A stretch of 64,000 bases of DNA from contig CAKQWJ010000005.1 of assembly GCA_934278925.1 (NCBI GenBank), positions 1 to 64,000 of the forward strand, read 5' to 3'. Under the pieces are notes generated by a model that was not told where the DNA came from, searched no databases, and was given only the letters and a program-made list of their open reading frames with translations. The DNA comes from an uncultured Clostridia bacterium. Its GTDB lineage: Bacteria > Bacillota > Clostridia > Peptostreptococcales > Anaerovoracaceae. A program made the translations under genes and the position numbers. This document shows, in pieces, positions 52,280 to 61,162 of the stretch (positions are counted from its first letter, which is position 1; each line of letters opens with the position of its first letter).

Positions 52280-52712
52280 GTGGGCGCCTCGGAACGGTAG
52301 CTCAAGGCTTTGCCGGGGGTGAGGCGCCAACTCGGGCGGCCCACCGGCGGGCTCCGAGGCAAAATGTTGGCGCCTCGGGACGGTAGTTCAAGGCTTTGCC
52401 GGGGATGAGGCGCCAACTCGGATGGCCCACCGGCCGACGCCGGGGCGAAAAGTTGGCGCCTCGGAACGGTGGCACAAGGCTTTGCCGGGGATAAGGCGCC
52501 AACTCGGACGCCCGGTCGGCGGGCTCCGGGGCGAAAAGTTGGCGCCTCGGAACGGTGGCTCAAGGCTTTGCCGGGGGTGAGGCGCCAACTCGGGCACCCG
52601 GCCGGCGGGCTCCGGGGCATAATGTTGGCGCCTCGAGACGGTAGCTTAAGGCTTTGCCAGGGGTGAGGCGCCAACTCGGACGCCGGCTACTCGGGCGCCG
52701 GCCGGCAGGCGC
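52280..52712. repeat. Array B: five 52-nt palindromes, exact 86-nt period
   Basis: Units start at 52280, 52366, 52452, 52538 and 52624. Each 52-nt palindrome has arms GTTGGCGCCTC and GAGGCGCCAAC (11 bp) with core GGCTTTGCCGG, followed by a 34-nt GC-rich segment (TCGG..GGCTCCGGGGC..). Unit 1 has one arm change (GTGGGCGCC). Period, palindrome length and core position equal those of array A, 28 kb away, while the arms differ. The 52053-52279 stretch upstream shows no gene. Confidence 0.93.
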
Positions 52713-52739
52713 CTTTTAACGCCAGGAAATGAAAAAAAC

Positions 52740-52781
52740 GGCAGAGCCGGAGGCGCTTCTCGTTACGCCTCGTGCTCTGCC
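52740..52781 (-). terminator. Terminator overlapping the histidine phosphatase stop codon
   Basis: GGCAGAGC (52740-52747) and GCTCTGCC (52774-52781), extended by an inner GAGGCG/CGCCTC stem, enclose the TAA stop in the loop. The minus strand continues GTTTTTTT. The gene's last codons form part of the stem. Confidence 0.9.
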
Positions 52782-53365
52782 GCGATTTCAAGATGTTCTG
52801 TGGCCGTGCCGTTTTGGATGTGGATTTCGTATCCGCAGCCGGGGCTCGGCGTCCAGTCGAAGATGTTTTTCTTCTCGCCGGAGAACAGGATTTCCATGAT
52901 TGCGGAAATCACCGCTCCGTGAAGGACCGCAATGACTCGCGGATTGTCCTCTTGTAGAAGGGTTTCCAGGCCCCGGTTGACCCGGCGAAAAAAGCCTTCG
53001 TAGGAGTCTCCGCCCGGAAAATCGAATTCCGGCACCTCCCCCTTAAGCCAGCGGCTTCCCAAAGGAGTGGCCAGCACCTCGTCGAAGGTCTTCATTTCGA
53101 AAATTCCGATTTCAATCTCTCGAAGGTCCGGAATCCGGCCGTGAGGCCTTTCCCCATAGATGGCCTCAAAGGTCTGCTCCGTGCGGAGCATCCCCGAGGT
53201 GTACAGCGCAGCGGCCTCGCCCTCCGGATACAACCCGCGCTGCCGCTTCGCCTCCACCTCCTGCCGGCCGGATGAGGTAATGGGGAGGTCCGTGCTTCCG
53301 TAGAACAGCTTCCGTTCCGTCCCCTCCGTGTTTCCGTGCCGGATTAGATACAATTTTCTTTCCAT
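52763..53365 (-). CDS. Histidine phosphatase family protein
   Basis: 200 residues. The catalytic LIRHGNTEGT (R-H-G) lies at residues 7-16, the second His in AVLHGAVISAIM, and the acid in REIEIG. It belongs to the phosphoglycerate-mutase-like phosphatases, which include CobC- and PhoE-type enzymes; the substrate is unknown. It follows the LTA-synthase-like gene by 2 nt and is cotranscribed. Confidence 0.92.
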   Translation of the reverse strand: MERKLYLIRHGNTEGTERKLFYGSTDLPITSSGRQEVEAKRQRGLYPEGEAAALYTSGMLRTEQTFEAIYGERPHGRIPDLREIEIGIFEMKTFDEVLATPLGSRWLKGEVPEFDFPGGDSYEGFFRRVNRGLETLLQEDNPRVIAVLHGAVISAIMEILFSGEKKNIFDWTPSPGCGYEIHIQNGTATEHLEIAAEHEA

Positions 53366-53367
53366 GT

Positions 53368-55932
53368 CTATTTACCGCTTTTTTTCAGATTGAAGAAGCT
53401 GTCCACCGTGTGGCCGGTATCCGCCAGCAGGTTGTACTGCAGCTTCTTGTACTCGTTGATTTTCTTGGAATACTTGGATTCCTCCGTCAGGCGGTGCAGC
53501 TTGTTGTCGTCGCCCATGTAGAATTCTCCGGCGACGAACTTCACCGTCTTATGCATGTCCACCAGATACTTCTGGTAGCCCGTCATCTGAACCCCCATTT
53601 TGTCCAGGGTGTAGGCGCCCAGCATATTGGCACTGATGTCCACATTGTCCTCCGAGCCGATATCGTAGTTCGCCCAGATGATGAACGGAGTGACATACCG
53701 GTTGGCCTGCTGTTCCTTGGAAATGTTGTCCACGGACTTTCCGTTGTACAGGGCATCCCAGAAGGAATCCTCCAGGGCCGGCTGGTGGTCGCCGAACATG
53801 ACGATGACCGTCGGCTCGTCCACGTTCTCGAAGTATTCCGTCAGACCCTTGAAGGCATCGTCGGATTTCTTCATCAGGTTCAGGAACAGCTCCGCCTGAT
53901 CGTCCTTCAGCTTGGAATCGGTGATTTTGATTGGACGATCGATATCCCCCTGCTTCGCCGCATCGAACCCGCCGTGGTTCTGCATGGTGACGTTGAAGAG
54001 GTAGAACGGATTGCTCTGATTCTTTGTCCGGTATTCTTCATAGTATTCTTTCAGCAGCTTGAAGTCGCCTTCATCGGACATGTATTTCGCCCGGATGAAG
54101 TCCAGCTTGCTTTCCGGAATATCCTCCATGGAGATGAAGTCTTCAAATCCCAGCAGCGGATAGACCACTTCCCGGTTCCAACCCTTTCCGTAGTACGGAT
54201 GCACCGCCTTGTTGTATCCGTAGTTCTGCTGCTTCAGCGTGGTGGTAAAGTTGGCCAATTCCGTGTGAACCAGGGAATTGTAGGCCACGCTTCGCGGCGG
54301 CAGGAAGGCCATGGAGGTTCCCGTCAGGAACTCGAATTCCGAGTTGGCCGTGTTGGCACCGAAGATGGACATGTGGCAATGTCCCTTGATGGTGTTTTTC
54401 TTCAGGCTGTGGATATACGGCATGTAATCCGAAGAGGTTTTGATCTTGCCGTCCACGTTCAGGTCCGCCAGGGACTCGTTCATTACCACCAGCACGTTCG
54501 GAGACTTCTTCCCCACGGTGTTCTTTTTCTCCGGATCCGACGGATACTTGGCCGCGATCTTTTCCACCGCACTCACGGAATACCCTTGCGGTTTCTCGAT
54601 GGTGTTGTAGGTCCAGGTAATGATAAAGGACAGGGCGGTACCTCTCCGCTTATAATATCCCTGCGGGTGCCAGGTCTTTACCTGGATGTCGTGGTTCTTC
54701 AGGAAGTCGGTGTTGAACAGGGTGTGATAGAACCCGCCCAGTGCCACGGCGCAGGCCAGCAGACCTACCAGCCGCTTCTTCCAAGGGAATCCCTTCTCCA
54801 TGCGCAGGCTCAGCGCTGCGGTCACGAAGACGATGGTGAAGATCAGGGAATAGATAATCCGCAGATCCAGTTCAAAGGAGTAGTTCCCCGCAACCTCCGT
54901 CGCCGTGCTCAGGGAATAGATATCCTGGAACATGATCGGGGTTCCCCGGAACTTGAACACGTAGTAATTTCCCAGCGCGCAGACCGATGCCACCAACACG
55001 GTCAGAGACGCTGCCACGGTGGTCCGGTTGGTAATCACGTAGAAAATCCACGCCACCAGGATGTAAATCAGCAGGTTCAGCAGAACTACCAGCGGCACCC
55101 GAGTCGCCTGATGGATGATGGCACCCAGTCCCATGTCGTAGTACCGCATCATGATGATGTGGCAGAAGAACGGCGTCGCCGCCATGAACAGCCACCCGAA
55201 GATTCGGTTCAGGCTGGCCTGCGGGAAGAATTTCTTCCGCTTCCAACGCCCATCAATCCAGTCCATCGGCAGCCAGGTGAAAACCAGGGACATCAGGAGC
55301 ATGATGATCATAAAGGCCACGCTCACCACCGGCAGGAACTGATAGACCCACCGGACACGGAAATCCTGACCGGATGTTTTTTTGCCGTACACGGTGCTGC
55401 CCTTCAGATAGTCCTTCTGCTCATCGGCCATCTTGCCCATGTAGACGCCTAGGTTGTCCGTTTTCGGGCTGCCCTCGGTGCGCACCGCCAGCACGTATTC
55501 CTGTCCTTTTTCCAGGTCCGTGTTGAATTCGAATTCCGTAAAATCATCGTACTTGGTCAGGTGAATTTCGTTGCACGGCACCTCAACGGCTGACAGCACC
55601 TTGCCGCCCTTGTCCCGAATTTCAGCCCTCACCTTTCCCTTCAGAACGGTTTTGTCCAGGGTGTACAGCCGCACCCCGGCTTTCCACAGGTGGGTCTTCT
55701 GGGCCACGAAGGTCTGCGTGACCTCCCGGTCGCCGGCAATCTCCACCGGCTCGTAAGAATGGGTCTCCAGCCGCTCCAGCACGTAGTTGCGGTTAAAGGT
55801 GCCGGCATTCATGAGCACCATTCCCATTCCGCAAATAATAATCAGTGTCAAAATAATCTTCCGGACGAGAAGGACCTTTCCCTTCCCTTCAAAGCCGGAA
55901 ATCTCAAAAAATCTCTGTAACTTTGCTCTCAT
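53368..55932 (-). CDS. LTA-synthase-like membrane sulfatase-fold enzyme
   Basis: 854 residues from an ATG with GGGGAG. An N-terminal helix is followed by an extracellular beta-domain (about 50-190), then five or six helices (200-420) and an extracellular alkaline-phosphatase/sulfatase domain. Catalytic features are the E of VVMNESLADL, the Thr in GANTANSEFEF, the D-H in VMFGDHQPAL and the His in NVTMQNHGGF. Such enzymes transfer glycerol-phosphate to teichoic acid-like polymers. The beta-domain insertion is unusual for LtaS itself, so another polymer is possible. Confidence 0.9.
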   Translation of the reverse strand: MRAKLQRFFEISGFEGKGKVLLVRKIILTLIIICGMGMVLMNAGTFNRNYVLERLETHSYEPVEIAGDREVTQTFVAQKTHLWKAGVRLYTLDKTVLKGKVRAEIRDKGGKVLSAVEVPCNEIHLTKYDDFTEFEFNTDLEKGQEYVLAVRTEGSPKTDNLGVYMGKMADEQKDYLKGSTVYGKKTSGQDFRVRWVYQFLPVVSVAFMIIMLLMSLVFTWLPMDWIDGRWKRKKFFPQASLNRIFGWLFMAATPFFCHIIMMRYYDMGLGAIIHQATRVPLVVLLNLLIYILVAWIFYVITNRTTVAASLTVLVASVCALGNYYVFKFRGTPIMFQDIYSLSTATEVAGNYSFELDLRIIYSLIFTIVFVTAALSLRMEKGFPWKKRLVGLLACAVALGGFYHTLFNTDFLKNHDIQVKTWHPQGYYKRRGTALSFIITWTYNTIEKPQGYSVSAVEKIAAKYPSDPEKKNTVGKKSPNVLVVMNESLADLNVDGKIKTSSDYMPYIHSLKKNTIKGHCHMSIFGANTANSEFEFLTGTSMAFLPPRSVAYNSLVHTELANFTTTLKQQNYGYNKAVHPYYGKGWNREVVYPLLGFEDFISMEDIPESKLDFIRAKYMSDEGDFKLLKEYYEEYRTKNQSNPFYLFNVTMQNHGGFDAAKQGDIDRPIKITDSKLKDDQAELFLNLMKKSDDAFKGLTEYFENVDEPTVIVMFGDHQPALEDSFWDALYNGKSVDNISKEQQANRYVTPFIIWANYDIGSEDNVDISANMLGAYTLDKMGVQMTGYQKYLVDMHKTVKFVAGEFYMGDDNKLHRLTEESKYSKKINEYKKLQYNLLADTGHTVDSFFNLKKSGK

Positions 55933-56139
55933 TTTTTCTCCCCAAAAAATATTAACCAAATAATTTTACACTCATACCCTTTCATTTTCAAGGGTTGTAC
56001 GGTATAAAACTCCCGCTCCGGTGTGGAATTCCGTATAATTTTTTGCTATAATGCGTATACGGTAAAAAGAAAACTCGCACCCCCCGGAGACGTCCGGCGC
56101 GGCGCAAACTGTTTTTATGGAGAAGGAGATTACGAAGCA

Positions 56140-56730
56140 ATGGTTGAGACTGAGCACCTAATTGTACGAAACGCATCTTTTGCGGATTTGGATACTTTCG
56201 CCGAGTGGGAATCCCGGGACGATGTCATTGAGCATTTCTGCCTGGACCGCAAGCGGAATCTGGATACCCTGACGGACGACTTCCACGACGTGACGCACGA
56301 CCCTTCTCGGAAATGGCTCACCATCATGCTGAAGGGAAATCGCAAACCCATCGGTCGAATCGGCATCAACGATATCGACCCGATTAACAACTCCATGAAC
56401 CTGAAAATCATCTACATCGGAGACGCTTGCTACCGGGGCAAGGGCTACGGAAGCGAATCCATCCGTGCGGTGCTGGAGTACGCTTTTTCCGAGATGAATC
56501 TGCACCGAGTGGCCATCGATCACTTCCTGGACGACGTGGTGAGCGAGCACCTTTACGACAGCATCGGCTTCCGGAAGGAGGGCATTATGAAGAATGCGGG
56601 CCGCCAGGGAAATGACTACTTCGACCTGCAGATGCGGGCGATTCTTCAGGAGGAGTGGGAAGAGCAAAAAGAAATTCTGAAGAACAAGGAACCGGAGAAG
56701 GTGCCGCAGGTAATTGCGGATTATCTGTAG
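56140..56730 (+). CDS. GNAT-family acetyltransferase
   Basis: 196 residues from the ATG at 56140 with GAAGGAG. The RimJ/RimL-type fold has the acetyl-CoA loop YRGKGYGSESIRAVLEYAFSEMNLHRVAI and the C-terminal LYDSIGFRKEGIMKNAGRQG. It probably acetylates a small molecule or protein N-terminus; the substrate is unknown. Upstream frame to 56023 is not coding. It is transcribed divergently from the LTA-synthase-like gene and ends at a strong terminator. Confidence 0.92.
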   Translation: MVETEHLIVRNASFADLDTFAEWESRDDVIEHFCLDRKRNLDTLTDDFHDVTHDPSRKWLTIMLKGNRKPIGRIGINDIDPINNSMNLKIIYIGDACYRGKGYGSESIRAVLEYAFSEMNLHRVAIDHFLDDVVSEHLYDSIGFRKEGIMKNAGRQGNDYFDLQMRAILQEEWEEQKEILKNKEPEKVPQVIADYL

Positions 56731-56758
56731 GAAAAAAACAAAATATCGCGAAGCATCG

Positions 56759-56790
56759 GATTGCATCCTGCCGGGGTGCAATCTTTTTTT
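56759..56790 (+). terminator. Terminator of the GNAT gene
   Basis: GATTGCATCC (56759-56768) and GGGTGCAATC (56774-56783) form a 10-bp stem with one G-T pair, followed by seven T. It lies directly before the next promoter. Confidence 0.92.
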
Positions 56791-56799
56791 ATATTTTTC

Positions 56800-56828
56800 T
56801 TGACATTGCGATTGCCGTCTTGTATTAT
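56800..56828 (+). promoter_or_regulatory. Promoter of the DUF3793-flavodoxin operon
   Basis: TTGACA (56800-56805) and TATTAT (56823-56828) are spaced by 17 nt. Transcription would begin near 56835, within a dyad GGTTAGA..TCTAACC (56837-56874). Confidence 0.85.
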
Positions 56829-56836
56829 TTCATTGT

Positions 56837-56874
56837 GGTTAGACTTCTTTAACTTCTGTAATAGTTATCTAACC
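56837..56874 (+). promoter_or_regulatory. Dyad at the transcription start of DUF3793-flavodoxin
   Basis: GGTTAGA (56837-56843) and TCTAACC (56868-56874) flank a 24-nt loop at the expected start of the transcript. It could be a repressor site or an RNA hairpin. It does not fit the Fur consensus. Confidence 0.5.
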
Positions 56875-56931
56875 GCCAATCCCATTTACGGATGTTCATA
56901 CTACACATTAACTTGGTGCAAGGAGGTCTTC

Positions 56932-57483
56932 ATGCTGGAACGCTGCCTGATTGAATTCTGTTCCTCTACGCTGGCATCCATCAAGGCGGCCAGTCTCTTC
57001 AACATCACCTTTCGAAGCATAGATGATGCGGAAGCCCAGATTCATTTCTGGAATACTCAACTTGATATCAAAGGCGTCCGGCTGTTCCTCCTGCGCTTTC
57101 AGGGAAATCGTGCGTTGATTTACGTATACCGAGAAAAACAGCTGGCGACCCGGCTGAACAGTCCGGAAGTGGCGGATTTTCTCCATTCCTACGGGTATGA
57201 CGATATTCACCTTTCCGCCGCTCTGGAGCGACTTCGGAACCGCATTTCAGCGAGCCGAGATTTCCCCCACGAAATCGGGATTTTCCTGGACTACCCGCTG
57301 GGGGATGTGGTGGGCTTCATCGACAACGGCGGGCGCAACTTCAAGTGCGTCGGCTGCTGGAAGGTGTACTGCGACGAGTGCGCCTGCCGGAAGAAATTTG
57401 CCCAGTTCCGGAAATGCCGAGACGTGTATCTCCGCCTCTGGGAGCAAGGCCGAAGTGTTTTGCAGCTCACGGTAGCTGCTTAG
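56932..57483 (+). CDS. DUF3793 family protein
   Basis: 183 residues from an ATG with AAGGAGG. It has the DUF3793 pattern: RLFLLRFQGNRALIYVYREKQL, HEIGIFLDYPLGDVVGFIDNGG and CVGCWKVYCDECACRKKFAQFRKCRDVY, a C-x-x-C/C-x-C-rich stretch. Proteins of this family often precede flavodoxins in anaerobes and are thought to be linked to iron or heme limitation, though unproven. The next gene is a flavodoxin 42 nt away. The upstream frame to 56761 is not used. Confidence 0.92.
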   Translation: MLERCLIEFCSSTLASIKAASLFNITFRSIDDAEAQIHFWNTQLDIKGVRLFLLRFQGNRALIYVYREKQLATRLNSPEVADFLHSYGYDDIHLSAALERLRNRISASRDFPHEIGIFLDYPLGDVVGFIDNGGRNFKCVGCWKVYCDECACRKKFAQFRKCRDVYLRLWEQGRSVLQLTVAA

Positions 57484-57525
57484 CATATATGTAATCTATT
57501 TTTACAAAGAAAAGAGGTAGAAAAA

Positions 57526-57948
57526 ATGAGCAAAATTGCAGTAGTATACTGGAGCGGAACCGGTAATACAGAAATCATGGCACAGGAAGTCGCTGCCGGT
57601 GCAAAGGCTGCCGGTGCGGAAGCGGACGTGCTGACACCGTCGGATTTCGATTCTTCCAAAATCAGTGCCTATGACGCCATCGCCTTCGGCTGCCCGGCAA
57701 TGGGTGCGGAAGTGTTGGAAGAAGCGGAATTCGAGCCGATGTGGAACGAGTGCGAAGGAAGTCTCAGCGGCGTGAAGATTGCGCTGTTCGGCTCCTACGG
57801 ATGGGGCGACGGCGAATGGATGCGCACCTGGGAAGAGAGCGCAAACAATGCCGGTGCGGTTCTGGCTTGCGACAGCGTGATGGCCAACGAGGAACCGGAC
57901 GACGAGGCGAAGACCGCTTGCCGGAACCTGGGACAGGCGCTGGCATAG
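57526..57948 (+). CDS. Flavodoxin
   Basis: 140 residues. The FMN phosphate loop is YWSGTGNTEIMA (residues 8-19), and FGCPAMGAE and FGSYGWGDGEWM form the ring-binding loops. It is a small electron carrier that replaces ferredoxin under iron limitation. It is paired with DUF3793 in one operon. Confidence 0.96.
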   Translation: MSKIAVVYWSGTGNTEIMAQEVAAGAKAAGAEADVLTPSDFDSSKISAYDAIAFGCPAMGAEVLEEAEFEPMWNECEGSLSGVKIALFGSYGWGDGEWMRTWEESANNAGAVLACDSVMANEEPDDEAKTACRNLGQALA

Positions 57949-58006
57949 AATAATATAGGCCCATTTACATCACTTTACACATAATAACTCCCTTTACATT
58001 ACACCG

Positions 58007-58039
58007 AAAGCGGGGGCTGCCGTCGGCAGCCCCCGCTTT
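58007..58039. terminator. Bidirectional terminator between flavodoxin and cotH
   Basis: AAAGCGGGGGCTGCC (58007-58021) and its reverse complement (58025-58039) form a 15-bp stem with a GTC loop, followed by CTTCTTT. The flanking genes converge. Confidence 0.92.
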
Positions 58040-58083
58040 CTTCTTTAGGATAACAGATGTTCACATTTCCGGTTCATCCATTC

Positions 58084-61000
58084 CTACCGCTTGGTCTTCA
58101 GCACCTTTGCCTTGGACCAAGATGAATAGATTTTATTCCCCTTTACGGTTTTGTACGTCCGAACCCTCACGTAATATTTCTTCTTCGCCTTTTTCACTTT
58201 GAAGGTCTTTTTAACCGCACTCTTTTTGCCGACTTTCACAATTCTTCCGGACTTGAAATTCTTGCGGACGGAGTACGCAATCTGGTAACCGCTCACTTGA
58301 TTCTTCTTCGTTTTCCAACGAACGTAAATCTTCTTGCCCCGCAGCGCTTTTACTTTTGCTACCGATGGGGTTTTCGGAACAATCCGATATGTCACCGTTC
58401 TTTTTTCGCTAAAATTACCCTTTCCGGTAATCTCAACGGTTCCGGTTCCCACATTCTTTGCGGTTGCTTTCGATACGGTATAATCCGTTCCCGCCTTCAA
58501 AGGAATTCCTTTATAGGAAAGCTTTAGGGACGGCTTCTGCGCCTTGCCGGAATATACCAAGTGAGAGGATTTCATCTTTACGCTTACGTATTTCATCTTT
58601 CTCGGGATAATCCGGTAGCTGAGTTCCGCTTTTCCGTTAAATCCGGCATCCTCAATTCCGGTCACCGTATAGGTTGCGTATCCAACATTTACGTTATTCT
58701 TAAACGTAATGTTGTAATCTTTTCCGGCCGTCAGGATATTTCCGTTGTACTTTACCGTAATCTTCGGAGCCACCGGAGATCCGGTATAGCGGGTGTTGTA
58801 ACGAGAGCTCTGCGCATATTCACAATCCGCAACATCAACATAGGTGTTGTCATCCGCCTTCTTGGCATGGCAACGGCTGCATTCGTACTCATCGCCGACT
58901 TTCTTCCAGTCATGATATACATCCCCATCGATGCAGCTGCGATATACGGCGCGCAAGGTTGTGTCCGAAGTCACCGTAATCCGGCTTCCCGGCGTAACCA
59001 TTTCCCCATCGCAATCCCAGCCGTCAAAGAGCATATTTTTATCCCCTTCGGTCGGTGCCGGAACGCGAAGCGTTTTGCCGGATGTGATTTTCCGCACGGT
59101 GGACTTCCCTCGGTCAGCCAGTTCCACATTGCAGTACGAAACCTTTCCGTCGGTCAAAGAGAGGGTGCAGTACTGCTGCTCGTTGTACTCATCTTCCGAG
59201 TTCTGGAGCCATACCGTCACCACATTCTTGTCGCCAACGCTCTCGGTAAAAAGTTCCGAATCCAACAGGACATCAACATTGTTCTTTCCTTCGATGTTCA
59301 TCCTTCCCACATAGTGACCGTTCACGTAATAGCTCAAATACTTGTAAGAGCCATTTCCGAGATCCACATTCAGGTGATATTCTCCGGACTTCTTATTTAC
59401 CGCTTCGTAATTCTGCGCGCTGAGGTGGGTGACGTCGTCTCCCTCAAACTTGAGGCTGAACTTATCGCTCAGGTTTACATGCATGGATTTCATGGTGGAT
59501 TCATCCGATGCAAACTGATTGTCCATCCAGTTGAACCTCTTATTCAGCCAGCTCTTGAGCGCTTTGTTGTCCTCTTCAAAACCTCTGGAGTAGTGCCAGC
59601 GCTGCTGATTTTTAATCCCGGATTCCTCGATGTAATCGTGCCACCGATCCAGGGTGCCGTTTTCTTTCACCGCTTCTTTCAGCGTATCCTCTTTGTCCAG
59701 ATACAGTTCCCGTGCTTTTATCGCAAAATACGGATCCTTCATGATTTCGGAGAACCACCACCTGCCGTTCGAAGCCCAAGACACTGCTGAAGATGCGCCG
59801 AACGGTGCCACCGAATCGGAGCCGTAATCAAAATCCCATACCGGACCGAAATGAATCGGCGCGTCGATGTCTTTGTACATGTACGTACTTCCGGAACCAA
59901 TCTCGTTGCGCATCACTTCCGAGGTCAGCCAGAAGCGCGTCAGGCTGTCCACATCACATAAGTCCACATAGGATAACCGCTTTCCGGCAATATCTTTCGT
60001 GCATTTATCCGGGCTGTAAATTGCATCTTCCAAATTCTGTACGTAATTTCGAATTCCGGAAAATGCCCGGTTGCTGCTATTCAGATATTCCGGATTTTTA
60101 AACTGAATCGGTACATTTCGGTCCGTCTTGAACTTGGATATTTCATCATAATATCTATCCATTTCCATAAGGTATCCGCCGTTAACCGACTTCGGTTTCT
60201 TGTAGTAATCCGTCGTGGTGTATTCCTTCCCGTTAAATTTAACGGTATCGGAAGTCATCCAATCCAGATCGGATTTCAGCTGATCTTCCAACTTCTCGGC
60301 ATCTTCATCGGAAAGACCGTCCTTTGCCGCAATTCCTTCCGCAATGTCGCCGGCAGCGTTTTCCCAATCGAAAGCATTTACCCGATTCTTGTCCAGCTTC
60401 ACCGTTTCTGTCAGCTGATAATTTCCCGCATACTTTCCGTTCAGCACCACGTCGACCCAAACCGAATCCATTGCGGTGGTGCCAATCTGCTTTCCGTAAT
60501 AGGATGCCAGCATATTCCGCATGCAGCTTTCATCGATGTAATTAGCGAGCAATGCCCAGTGCTTGTTTTTGCCCATACCAAACAGATTGGTTTTCTTATC
60601 CAGCTTTATTTTGTACGGTTTCTTTTCGAAACGCTTCCAAGAAGAATTTCCCCGGCCGCGAATCTGGGTTTTTCCATCGTACAGTGTGGTGTTTTCGCTG
60701 TTGTACTTATCACAGCCTTGGATCTTAAAATCTGCGGTGACGTATGTGTCCTTCGATGTAATGTCCGCGCCGTCCTCCGTGTTGATATATACCACCGGCA
60801 ATTTGCTGCACAGCAGTATACACTGGGCGACCTTCTTTTGATCCTTCCATGCTTCCACCCGAATCAATTTCTCCAAATCATCGGATGTCACACAATACTT
60901 GCTTCCTTTGCAGTTAATCTGCTTGTCATCCATGTACCACCGGTAACTGATCCCTTCTGCATCCCCATCGTAGGTTACCGTCAGATTCTCTCCCGGTGAA

Positions 61001-61140
61001 GCATAGGCTTCGTTAAAGTGCACACTCCCCGTTTCCTCTGCATACACAGTTCGAGTGCAGAGGATGCCCGCTGCCCAAAGGGCAGCAAGCATCAGTACCA
61101 GTACAGGGATCCATGTTCTTTTTTTCAAATTACTATACAT
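58084..61140 (-). CDS. Secreted CotH-family protein kinase-like protein with Ig-like and FN3-like repeats
   Basis: 1018 residues. A signal peptide (residues 1-35, IPVLVLMLAALWAAGILC) is followed by an Ig-like module and a CotH domain at about 115-560. The CotH features are RGRGNSSWKRFEKKPYKIKL, KHWALLANYIDESCMRN and VWDFDYGSDS. CotH proteins are atypical secreted kinases. Further on are a GWDCDGE.. InlB-like repeat, a zinc-ribbon-like C-x-x-C (YECSRCHAKK), two YTG..P-type Big-like repeats and an FN3-like end with Lys-rich strands. It follows the metallophosphoesterase gene by 22 nt and shares its C-terminal domains. Confidence 0.9.
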   Translation of the reverse strand: MYSNLKKRTWIPVLVLMLAALWAAGILCTRTVYAEETGSVHFNEAYASPGENLTVTYDGDAEGISYRWYMDDKQINCKGSKYCVTSDDLEKLIRVEAWKDQKKVAQCILLCSKLPVVYINTEDGADITSKDTYVTADFKIQGCDKYNSENTTLYDGKTQIRGRGNSSWKRFEKKPYKIKLDKKTNLFGMGKNKHWALLANYIDESCMRNMLASYYGKQIGTTAMDSVWVDVVLNGKYAGNYQLTETVKLDKNRVNAFDWENAAGDIAEGIAAKDGLSDEDAEKLEDQLKSDLDWMTSDTVKFNGKEYTTTDYYKKPKSVNGGYLMEMDRYYDEISKFKTDRNVPIQFKNPEYLNSSNRAFSGIRNYVQNLEDAIYSPDKCTKDIAGKRLSYVDLCDVDSLTRFWLTSEVMRNEIGSGSTYMYKDIDAPIHFGPVWDFDYGSDSVAPFGASSAVSWASNGRWWFSEIMKDPYFAIKARELYLDKEDTLKEAVKENGTLDRWHDYIEESGIKNQQRWHYSRGFEEDNKALKSWLNKRFNWMDNQFASDESTMKSMHVNLSDKFSLKFEGDDVTHLSAQNYEAVNKKSGEYHLNVDLGNGSYKYLSYYVNGHYVGRMNIEGKNNVDVLLDSELFTESVGDKNVVTVWLQNSEDEYNEQQYCTLSLTDGKVSYCNVELADRGKSTVRKITSGKTLRVPAPTEGDKNMLFDGWDCDGEMVTPGSRITVTSDTTLRAVYRSCIDGDVYHDWKKVGDEYECSRCHAKKADDNTYVDVADCEYAQSSRYNTRYTGSPVAPKITVKYNGNILTAGKDYNITFKNNVNVGYATYTVTGIEDAGFNGKAELSYRIIPRKMKYVSVKMKSSHLVYSGKAQKPSLKLSYKGIPLKAGTDYTVSKATAKNVGTGTVEITGKGNFSEKRTVTYRIVPKTPSVAKVKALRGKKIYVRWKTKKNQVSGYQIAYSVRKNFKSGRIVKVGKKSAVKKTFKVKKAKKKYYVRVRTYKTVKGNKIYSSWSKAKVLKTKR

Positions 61141-61162
61141 TTTTCACCTATACCTTTACACA

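Noticed and set aside
24300..52712. Arrays A and B as CRISPR-like repeat-spacer arrays (GTT..AAC ends, 34-nt linkers)
   Set aside because: The linkers are similar to each other within each array, not unique spacers, and no cas genes are near.
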